A stretch of DNA of 64,000 nt from Schizochytrium sp. TIO01 (lineage: Eukaryota > Sar > Bigyra > Thraustochytrida > Thraustochytriidae): NCBI GenBank assembly GCA_004764695.1, contig SMSO01000031.1, positions 2,403,048 through 2,467,047 on the forward strand. The letters are read 5' to 3'. The notes beneath the pieces were generated by a model. It was not told the origin of the DNA. It worked only from the letters and a program-made list of their open reading frames with translations, and ran no database searches. The translations under genes were made by a program, and so were the position numbers. Shown piece by piece: positions 32,801-40,458 of the stretch (position 1 is the first letter of the stretch; each line of letters begins with the position of its first letter).

Positions 32801-33657
32801 AGCTTTTCGAGCTCTGCAATCGACTTGCCACGAAGGCGGCAGCGCGCGCTCTGCAACATGACAGGGATGCGCCCAATCTGCAGCTTACGCTTGCGAAAGA
32901 CACCACGTCCACGCGTGAAGCATACGTCCACATAAATGGGCGCTGCGTAAGTAAGGTCACGAAGTCTGCACTCTTGAGGGGTGACCGTGTAGGTAATGAG
33001 ATTCTGGTCGATCTCCGGCATACCCACATAAACATCCTCATACCGGAGGAAAAAGTTGTGGTTGTTGTCACTGCGGATCTCATTGTTCATCTTTGATGCA
33101 ACAATTTTCTTCATCTCCACCTCCACGAAGTGGTTGTATGAGTCAATATGCTGCTTTACAAGACCACGCACTTTGAGAAACTCAGGGAGAAGTTTCCATT
33201 TGTTCTGAGCAGGAGCTTCGTCCATTGCACGTTGTTTCTGCGTCATGAGCGAAGGTGAAGGTGTCGGTCGCAACAATGCTTCACCCATTGGCATACTGAA
33301 TCCACCTGTTTTGGACTCTTCTTCAACGCCTTGCTCACCATTAACGCCCAAGGAAGATGATGCAGCCAGACTCGCACTTGATATTTTTACGTCTGAAGAA
33401 GACTTTGCATCAGATTCTGTTTCCATGCTAGAGTTTTCCTTCGAACTTGTTACCTCTGCGCCCAAACCCGCGTTTACGGCCTCCTTGGACTCAATTTCCG
33501 TAGGATGAGGGTCCGCATCCACCTCCATCTTGGCATCCGAGGCCACAGGGCCAGCCTCGGCGCCGGCAGGGCGGCCCCCACGGCCGCGACCACGGCCACG
33601 ACCGCGGCCTCGGGCCGCAGGCTGCGGCTTGCGCCGGCCTCGCGAGCCGGGCAGCAT
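29827..33657 (-). CDS. RPC2: DNA-directed RNA polymerase III second-largest subunit (RPC2)
   Basis: The predicted protein has 1276 residues and starts at an ATG. It is the beta-like catalytic subunit of RNA polymerase III, which makes tRNA, 5S rRNA and U6 RNA in the nucleus. Family hallmarks include WKLLPEFLKVRGLVKQHIDS (about 153-172), the active-site acidic motif GYDIEDA (888-894), GDKFSSRHGQKGV (1039-1051), GEMERDC (about 1193-1199) and a C-terminal zinc clamp, CLKC/CQNC (1225-1240). The choice of Pol III over Pol I or II rests on RPC2-type sequence: QCAMGKQAVGTIGMNQLERI, RIDTLLYLM, PAGQNAIVAVMSYSGYDIED and LTRQPTEGRSRDGGLRLG. Human and yeast RPC2 have about 1130-1150 residues. The excess is an N-terminal tail of about 150 residues with an RGRGRGRGRGRG run followed by an acidic, Ser-rich stretch. 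No introns are visible. The gene is convergent with G beta and divergent from ZMAT2. Confidence 0.97.
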   Translation of the reverse strand: MLPGSRGRRKPQPAARGRGRGRGRGRGGRPAGAEAGPVASDAKMEVDADPHPTEIESKEAVNAGLGAEVTSSKENSSMETESDAKSSSDVKISSASLAASSSLGVNGEQGVEEESKTGGFSMPMGEALLRPTPSPSLMTQKQRAMDEAPAQNKWKLLPEFLKVRGLVKQHIDSYNHFVEVEMKKIVASKMNNEIRSDNNHNFFLRYEDVYVGMPEIDQNLITYTVTPQECRLRDLTYAAPIYVDVCFTRGRGVFRKRKLQIGRIPVMLQSARCRLRGKSIAELEKLKECPYDPGGYFIVKGSEKVILIQEQLSKNRIIIEQDSKKQTTASVTSSTHERKSRTAVYIKNSRVYLKHNSINADIPIFIVLKAMDCESELLINYMISGTSTIRPYLVASAEEAARAGIFTRDQALEFIGQYIKLSRTSKRDESAPNRSDEAKDVLALMVLGHVPVNNYDFRDKAFYLMYMVRQCCQADANPGMLDDKDYYGNKRLELAGQLLGLLFEDLFKRFNTELKLQAERVLAKANQADAFDIMKHMSQNIITNGFVQAISTGNWSLKRFKMERAGVTQQLSRLSFMSAIGHMTRITSQFEKTRKVSGPRALQPSQWGMLCPSDTPEGESCGLVKNLALLTHVTSDEEEGPVRKLVLRLGVEDIKLLSGEEVFSEGAYVVMLNGEILGLTPEPEVLADQLRKLRRAGRLGEYVSVFLNRDKATVQIATDGGRMCRPLILVDQATHRGKVRNKHLRMLREGTMAFHQLLEQGLIEYIDVNESNNTMVALSDVEGEGGGGATMREATHLEIDPLTILGIVVGLVPFPHHNQSPRNTYQCAMGKQAVGTIGMNQLERIDTLLYLMCYPHKPLVHSRTLELVNFDCVPAGQNAIVAVMSYSGYDIEDAIIINKMSMERGFARCMVMRKYATQLKTYANNTMDRLAPSPFCAPNGQPATTGKFTGVGLDGVIEIGSPVDKNGVLVNREMPTNTSDLMVSAGGPGNGMMSDYKPSPLCYKGPGDARVDKVMISSSEFESHIIKVVTREVRMIELGDKFSSRHGQKGVVGLIVPQVDMPFTDSGIVPDIIMNPHGFPSRMTVGKLMELICSKAGAVSGVRQYGTAFAENPVQACQETLVRHGHSYHGKEVVTSGINGETVEAHIFFGPVYYQRLKHMVADKMHARARGPRAVLTRQPTEGRSRDGGLRLGEMERDCLIGYGASNLLIERLMISSDIFEANVCLKCGFLANPVRCQNCRTGAHLTSLSIPYACKLLFQELHSMNIIPKLTLQDL

Positions 33658-35778
33658 GGCGAACGGAGTTTGTTTGTTGCTTCTTATTCACTCATTTCGT
33701 TCCTATGATTCCATTCATTTCATTTCGCTCATTCGCCCACGTATATCTCACTTGTGGTGCCGTATTCTCTATTTTGAGACAACAAAAGCTTTATTAAAGA
33801 GTGATTTAACCCACTTGTGCTTTGTATAACTGACTTGCGCGGTGGTTTGTTTCACTATTCTAGTTTAATTAATAGGGCTCTTATAACACATGAGTTGAGA
33901 GATATGGCTGATCATCTATCACTCCCTGTGATAGCGTGCATGTCGGTGGCATAGCTGCATACTGTGCTGAGAGTATGTCTCAGCACGTCTGGTAGGATGA
34001 GTTTAGATCTTCAAAGGCTAGTTCTGCTGGAGATTGAACGAGATGATGCGAGAAGTGGTAGTAGCAGCAGGATTGCTGGATGGGTGGTGGGAAGGCTTGC
34101 AACTGGATAAGAGAGGGGATACTCTATTTGGAGGGGTACACTTATAGTAGACAATAGATTCATAAAGTGAAGTATACGGAGGTCAAATAGAGTATTCTAT
34201 ACAATGGCATAAGGTAGATTCGGCGAATAGGAGGGGATATTGCGTTGAAATGAGCATGAGCTTTAATTCAATACATCGATAATTTGACGGAGGACGACGA
34301 AATGTCCTCAGCAGAATAGAAACTCCTCTATTGCTCGCTCATCGTTGCAAGTGCGATTACAATGTAAACGTGTTCCGCATCAAGCCTGCGATGATACAGA
34401 AGTAATAGTTTGATGGGTTTTTGCCGATATCATAAGGAGATTTCTGAAACCTTCTCAAGATTGCCTTAGTTTCTGTATTCTTCACATATCAAGGGCCTTT
34501 GACAGAAGAGCTGAGGTTTGATTTGACATTTTTTTTCAAATTAAACAATTGTTTGGAAGAGTGAGAGTGGGTCTTTGATCTGTCTACGAGCTGTCGAAAA
34601 GAGGAGTGTTTGAAGAGCAACGCTATAGTCCCCCTCTATAGTTTGACGAAAGAGTCAATTCTTTTGTTTAAATGGAAAACATCTTTGATATGTAAATTGT
34701 TATTTTTTTCACAAGTAATGAGTACTTCAACATCAAAACTCCATCAAGTTTCACAAAATAATCCGCATCATCTTGCGTTCGTTTAAATATGGGAATTTTA
34801 TTTGTCAGGTGGCTTCTTGAGTAACACAACGCACCATTTCCTTTTTCCTTGACTTACTCGAAATAAGCTTTTCTAACAATCATTTCTACTAATCCAAAAA
34901 ATTATGTTGTGTCTTATAAACATGTAATTTGCATAAAATCTAAAAAAGGTGCCAGTTCACTGCGAAGCTCAACTGCCGTTCTAAGCAACGTTCTTTTCAA
35001 ATGCTAAAATCTGAACTCTTGCGATTGAGCTAGGCTTATCAACGCAAAGTTTGACAGCTGTATTTCTTGATGTGTACAAAATCTTCTATAAGATGTGTTC
35101 CATTCTTACTCGTTTGTATTTTCGACAATGTAGCGTTGAACCACATTTTATCTCAAGTCTTTCAAACTTTGCTATTAATGAATAGGCTTTGAGTTAGGAC
35201 CCTCGCAAGTACGATTCCCTATGCGCTGATGTTCCCTGCTCAATCTGAATATGTTGAACGTGGAAACCCATGAAAGCTGTGCATGAATAGTCGATCGCCT
35301 TATACAAGTTTGGACAACTTTTACAAAGCTAAATTCATCAGAGACTAGGAATGTTCAACTGCTTTTAAAAAAACAGAACAAAACAAAACTCCTAGTTTAA
35401 TTGCTAATTACTGAGTACTGTGATTGCTGGTGAACCCGAAACGAGCTAGTAGACAAACAAAACACCTTTCCTTGTTGGGCGCTCCCACCTTCGCATGAAG
35501 GATACAACAACGTTAGATTACGTCGACCCTCTTACCACACATACCGTACTTTCATTCAAGACTGAACAATCAAAACCGACGTCAAGGTTAGGTTGTTCCT
35601 CCAGCCATCTGTCAATCCTTCAACTTGAACTTCATCTGAGCCTTGCAATCCGCAGATTTCCCTCAGGCAAAGACGCCTTTGCAACCGACTCTGTGCCCAC
35701 CCGTAGAAGGGTATATCCGCATCTGTAGAATAGTAGTGTTCTCACCGACCCAATCGTTGATTAGCGATTATATTGAAA
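33658..35778. other. Divergent intergenic region between RPC2 and ZMAT2
   Basis: This 2.1 kb of AT-richer unique sequence lies between two divergently transcribed housekeeping genes, so it should contain both promoters. An AT-only stretch is near 34525-34550. I saw no supportable ORF, RNA gene or long repeat. Confidence 0.55.
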
Positions 35779-36477
35779 ATGGTCAAGTCTTCGGAGAGTG
35801 GCACACGTGGTGTGTCAAATATAGAGAGCCGCAGTTGGGATGCTGCAGAATATGAACGGCGAGCACTCGAGCGTGAAGATCGTGAACGCGGTGCTGTCGC
35901 AGCAGCTATTCGCCGCAGAATTGCTGAACACCAAGACGCCGATGACTTCTTGAATAGTCGTACCGAAGCCTTAGATTTCTTGAAGGATGTAGGCTCACGC
36001 AGGATGATTGACCTCGAGGCTGACGGTGCTTTTACGCGCCAAGGCTACCATTGCGAGCTTTGTCAGCGCACGTTCACAGACAATAAGTCGTACATTGTGC
36101 ATATCAACTCAGCCCAGCACCAAAGTAGACTTGGCAAGTCTATGGCTGTTCGTAAGGCCACGCTCAGCGAGGTACGCCAGCGCATTCGTCAGCGTATCGA
36201 AGCAAAATATGCTAAACGCAACCGTCTTCAGGCAGCGACAACTTATGATTTTGAAGCACGCGTGCATGATCTTGAGCGAATTGAACAGCAGCAAATTGAG
36301 GCGCGGGCTGCTCGCAAGAAGCAACGTAAGGAAGAGCATAAACGAATTAAGGAGGCTGCTCGCAAAGCTGCTGATGATGCTACAAAGAAGGATGCCCCTA
36401 TCTCTGACGATTCTGAGGAACAAGAAATGATGGCAGTACTTGGGTTCTCAGGTTTTGGCTCTTCAAAACAATCGTGA
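35779..36477 (+). CDS. ZMAT2/Snu23-like spliceosomal zinc-finger protein
   Basis: The predicted protein has 232 residues. The frame opens at a TTG six bases before the ATG I use. Residues 92-114 form a matrin/U1C-type C2H2 finger, C-x2-C-x12-H-x5-H, inside YHCELCQRTFTDNKSYIVHI. The N-terminus has the ZMAT2-like SRSWDAAEYERRA segment. After the finger come LGKSMAVRKATLSEV, the conserved YDFEARVHDLERIEQQ helix, and a C-terminal EMMAVLGFSGFGSSKQS that closely parallels human ZMAT2. In other eukaryotes this protein belongs to the U4/U6.U5 tri-snRNP and acts with Prp38 in spliceosome activation. It implies that the organism splices introns, although the genes in this window look intronless. Confidence 0.93.
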   Translation: MVKSSESGTRGVSNIESRSWDAAEYERRALEREDRERGAVAAAIRRRIAEHQDADDFLNSRTEALDFLKDVGSRRMIDLEADGAFTRQGYHCELCQRTFTDNKSYIVHINSAQHQSRLGKSMAVRKATLSEVRQRIRQRIEAKYAKRNRLQAATTYDFEARVHDLERIEQQQIEARAARKKQRKEEHKRIKEAARKAADDATKKDAPISDDSEEQEMMAVLGFSGFGSSKQS

Positions 36478-36906
36478 AGGTGCCCAGGCGGTGCATTCCT
36501 CCATGTAACCTGTTTTTCAAATCATAGGTCTTCTAGGCAAGCCATAGCTTCTACCATGACGAGGCGAATGATCACAATTTAACAAGGACTGTGTGTCTTG
36601 ATATTTAATATTTGTTTATGAAAGGAGTATTTTATTATGCTGACTACACTAGAATGATTGAAGGAAGGACCGATTAAATTACCAAATCGAGTTCATTTCC
36701 TTCGGTTATAATTCATACTTTATTTTTTTGTATCTGTATTTTTTGCACATTTCTCTTGCAAGCTGTCTTTACGTTGAGAACAATCTGTTATGACCATTGT
36801 AGGTTTGATTCTTTCTGCAGTCCGTTTCTTTACAATACTATAAAAATATCCGACTCTACACATGACTTTCCATATGTTCTCAAAAGTTCTCCTAGGACTT
36901 CTCCTT
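36478..36906. other. Convergent intergenic region between ZMAT2 and the HAD gene
   Basis: This 429-bp region contains both 3' ends. It is AT-rich, and I recognise no feature other than generic T-rich and A-rich stretches. Confidence 0.5.
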
Positions 36907-38940
36907 TTACACCGATGCAGCCGCACGATCAAACAATACAACCCTAAGTTGTGGAAGCGTTGTTCGAATAGTATTTCGAATACTTGGAGTAAGAACTTCT
37001 TGCCAACTATCATCAACAAACACAGCGGTCTGGTTCTCTGCACCAGCCATAATACTACGAATGATGTCAGCCTTATCCTGTGCTTCTGGAATGTGACGCA
37101 AGCTATGAACTTCAACATGCTCGAAACCACGCTCTGCAAGAAATTGCTCAATCTGACGAAGGTGGGAATTGCGGGTGACGACATGTACAGAACCACGGGG
37201 GCGCCCACTAGCGATAGCAGAGAGGTGAGGGTCAAGGGTATGCTCAATGCCATTCTTAACAACTAACGGGTCTGAACCACTGCGTGTCGAAGCCAATGTC
37301 CTATCAAAATCGAACAGGAGAAAGTCAGGGTCAAGCTCCTCTGCGAGCGCCTCCATACCAGAGCCGTCAAGACGTACAGCATTGCACATTTCACAAGTCC
37401 AGTCATCACATACAAAACAACGATGCGCGTGAGGGCACATTGTTGGCATCATGGGCTTGGAACCACCTTTGGGTACACAACGAAGTTGGAGAGTGCATGG
37501 CAAAAGAGTTCCGTTCTTGAGCGCCTCGTCAGTAAGCTCGCCTGCAGCGTCAGCAGCAGCTTGGCGGGCAGCCTTCTCGCAGAAGTAGCACAAGCCATTG
37601 TTAGCAACAAACGGTTTACTATATTGCACCTTGCAACGGGAGCATTTTTTGCGGCCCTTGAGAAAAGGCGCGTAGTCTGGATTTTCAGGATCGCTCAGAC
37701 GAGCCTCCAGTTTCGGTCGCCACTTCTCCAACACATTCTCAAGGGAATCATAGATAGTCTTGATTGCGTCGAACCCTGGTGGAACGATCAGACTCGCACT
37801 AGCAGATTGATCATGAGCTACAAACCACAACTTGTTTGGTTCCTCGCGGATGCGTTTCATCCATGTGAGAAGATCAGTAAGGACAAGTGAAGAAGCTTCG
37901 AGCTGACGGATAAACTTGGCCATCTTGTAAAATGAATGAGGCGAGCCTTCAGTCTCTTCTTTCAGCCTTTTTTGAGTTGCAGAAAACTCATCGATAAGCT
38001 CTTGCAAGCCTTGCTGCACTCTTTCCTCCTCGAGATCAATACGCAAAGCCTTTGATACTCCACGAGCCACACAAGAACACTTGATGAATTTGCGAAGTGA
38101 AGCATTATCCTTGGCATCTAAAGCACCAAGGATATCGTCTACCAGATCGTCAAGCAAAACACGGGCTTGGCGATCAGAAGGGCTTTCTTCAGGCTTGGCT
38201 GTTGTTCTCACAGTTTGCAGAAACGCTAAGCGCTCCTGGGCCAGCTGCTCATCGACGAGACCCTCACTCTCCTTGGACATGTCCAGAATAACTTGAGCAC
38301 TCCAAAAAGTGGCAGGCATGCGCTGCAGGTCAAAACATGTCGGCTTGAAAGGGTGTCTCGGCACACAGCATATCCGTTTGATAAATGTACGCGCATCCAA
38401 GACTGAAGCCAGAGTTCCTTTGCATTCCTGAAGTGCTTCAGAGACCTCACGGTACAACGCCGCTCCGGAGTTCTGAGTCGGCCGTCGCCAGGTATCAAGA
38501 GCCTCTTCCTGTATAAGGTGCTCGTACCAGTTTTTTCCATCGACATAGAAGAGGCATGTGTACTGATTGATACGTTTTTCCAGCTCCTTGCCAGGGGTGT
38601 AGAGATGAAGGTATACCTTCTTCAGGTTTACCAAATTGCGTCGAAGGCCAAATACATGGTCCATACGAGGTTTTACGACATCTTCAACTCGCTGCAAAGC
38701 TTCGCTACCCAATACCTTTTCAATGTCACTTGCTGTGAGTTCCCACCTCCCGGAGAGAAAGGATTGGAGTGAAGGTGTTCCGTCTAGCACAGCCAGGAGT
38801 TCGTCTGCTTCAGCGCCAAGCCTTTGCTTGATTTCATCCTCGCTGATGCTCTGAGGGGAAGGGAAGCTCAATGCGACAGGGTCAGAGGCGCCCTCAGTCG
38901 AGCCTGCTGGGCTGTGGGTCTCTGATGCAAGTGCCGCCAT
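36907..38940 (-). CDS. Zinc-binding protein with C-terminal HAD-like phosphatase domain
   Basis: The predicted protein has 677 residues from the first ATG; the open frame starts at an upstream TTG. Residues about 1-420 have no recognised domain and are mostly helical. Eleven cysteines follow: a ribbon-like C433/C436/C451/C454, then C482, C488, C502, C508, C511, C516 and C519 with H504/H506, which suggests two or three zinc sites. Residues 540-677 form a compact HAD-superfamily domain with all four motifs: DFDRT (nucleophile Asp544 and Asp546), VVTRN (Thr589), Lys623 in KADII, and VFVDDSW (Asp643/644). It is probably an active aspartate-based phosphatase with little cap. The substrate is unknown. 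The zinc region could recruit protein or nucleic acid. I recognise no named family for the whole protein. Confidence 0.82.
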   Translation of the reverse strand: MAALASETHSPAGSTEGASDPVALSFPSPQSISEDEIKQRLGAEADELLAVLDGTPSLQSFLSGRWELTASDIEKVLGSEALQRVEDVVKPRMDHVFGLRRNLVNLKKVYLHLYTPGKELEKRINQYTCLFYVDGKNWYEHLIQEEALDTWRRPTQNSGAALYREVSEALQECKGTLASVLDARTFIKRICCVPRHPFKPTCFDLQRMPATFWSAQVILDMSKESEGLVDEQLAQERLAFLQTVRTTAKPEESPSDRQARVLLDDLVDDILGALDAKDNASLRKFIKCSCVARGVSKALRIDLEEERVQQGLQELIDEFSATQKRLKEETEGSPHSFYKMAKFIRQLEASSLVLTDLLTWMKRIREEPNKLWFVAHDQSASASLIVPPGFDAIKTIYDSLENVLEKWRPKLEARLSDPENPDYAPFLKGRKKCSRCKVQYSKPFVANNGLCYFCEKAARQAAADAAGELTDEALKNGTLLPCTLQLRCVPKGGSKPMMPTMCPHAHRCFVCDDWTCEMCNAVRLDGSGMEALAEELDPDFLLFDFDRTLASTRSGSDPLVVKNGIEHTLDPHLSAIASGRPRGSVHVVTRNSHLRQIEQFLAERGFEHVEVHSLRHIPEAQDKADIIRSIMAGAENQTAVFVDDSWQEVLTPSIRNTIRTTLPQLRVVLFDRAAASV

Positions 38941-40458
38941 GGTCTTGTTGTTCGTCCGCAATGGGATGGAATTGACTCTACTAGTCTGATGAGAAATAGT
39001 GCTTTCGCTGGTTGCAAAGCAAAGACCTCAGTAACTTGGATGGTCTCGCACCTTCCCTTTGTTCCCAATCCACTTCCTTAGGAGAAGTATAGTGGAGACA
39101 TAGTAGAAGAGTTTCCTCTTGCTAGTTTGCAAACCTTCCATCCGACAGGGCTGCCACATGTTAACATCAGATCTTTTCAAACCAAATCGAACACAATCAA
39201 GCTTGCTCTACTGAAACAGGCAACTGGCATAACTAAAGAATTAGGATGAAGGTTGTTTCCTTTTCAATTGTTGCTTTCTTAGTAACTTTGAAAACTAAAG
39301 CAGCTCTTTGAAAAAAATAGCCCCATAATCATTTGAAAACAGACTGATAGATTGAGCATGTAGATTCCTTGTTGCAGCATGCTGGCCGGAATTTATAGTC
39401 TGTTCAGCAGTCCAATATTTGATTGTCTAGAGATTGAGGACAAAGACGCAATTGAACAGAAATGAAAATCGAATTGTTCTTTGCAGTTTCAATTATGAAA
39501 CTTCATTTGGCAAGGGGTTCTCCTCTACGCAAGCGCTCTCATATGGCTCAGATTCAACTACGGTGAGCTGGCGTTAAATAGAAGTAGTTTCGAAATCGCA
39601 GAGACGTAACAAGCGATTGGGCACTGGCAACCCTGACAACATTTGTTCAGTCAAGACAAGCACAGTAAACTTTACATGTTGGCGTCAACTGGGTCCCAGA
39701 GCGAAGTTCATAGCCTTTGTATCTTACTGATAGAGCTGAGAAACATCACAAGTGCTATCAGCAGGATCGCAAGGAATAAAATCAACAAATTAAGGAGGGA
39801 ACTTCTGTAGACTGGGTAAAATAATTGGCCGGAAGAGCTTACATCATAAAGAAAATTCGCCAGGTTTTAGTGATCTATACGGACAAGTTGATAGCCATTG
39901 AACCTCCCAAACGACAGGTTCTGAGGGAGTATGTGCTACAGTGTGGTAAAACAAAAGGTAAATGAATATTTAAGTGTATGTGATGGCGTAAAATTGCACC
40001 AATCGAGCTAAGTTTGACTGTATACACACATTGGACAGACAAAATACTATTGCTCAACCACAGTGGATTGCCCAGTTCACAAGCACAAAGTCGGCAATAT
40101 AAACCCCTTGTTGAAGAAAAGCTTAAAGCATGACTGATCTCTCCAAGTCCAAAAGAAGAAGAAAGGAAAAGCGTGTGTAGATGTATGGAATAACAAACTG
40201 ATTTATTGAATGAATATGTGCATTGAACTGGCTGATGTAAACCTTGGACTTTGATCGGATTGCTAAACGTGGGCAACTTCCGGACTTATAAAAAGGTTCT
40301 CAGAACATTGATCTAATGGTAACAAACATGGGATCAGTGTTGATACTCTTTCGAGTGTCTTATATAGAAGGGTTGGTTTGTTTTCATTTTCTGGAGGATT
40401 GTTTTGATGTTTTTCGGTTTTGTTTTGGAATTATTGCAATAGAGCAAGACTCAAGTAT
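38941..40458. other. Intergenic region between the HAD gene and BCCT 1
   Basis: This 1.5 kb of unique sequence includes the HAD promoter and the BCCT 1 3' flank. A 133-codon minus-strand frame (39875-40276) begins at a TTG and has no early ATG, so I do not call it a gene. No repeat or RNA gene was recognised. Confidence 0.5.

Noticed and set aside
29827-33657. Assignment of the polymerase gene as RPB2 (Pol II)
   Set aside because: General beta-subunit motifs fit, but the class-specific stretches (QCAMGKQAVG, RIDTLLYLM, LTRQPTEGRSRDGGLRLG and the N-terminal WKLLPEFLK) match RPC2 of Pol III better.
39875-40276. 133-codon minus-strand open frame between the HAD gene and BCCT 1
   Set aside because: It begins at a TTG, has no ATG until its last residues, and shows no family resemblance. 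Probably a chance open frame.
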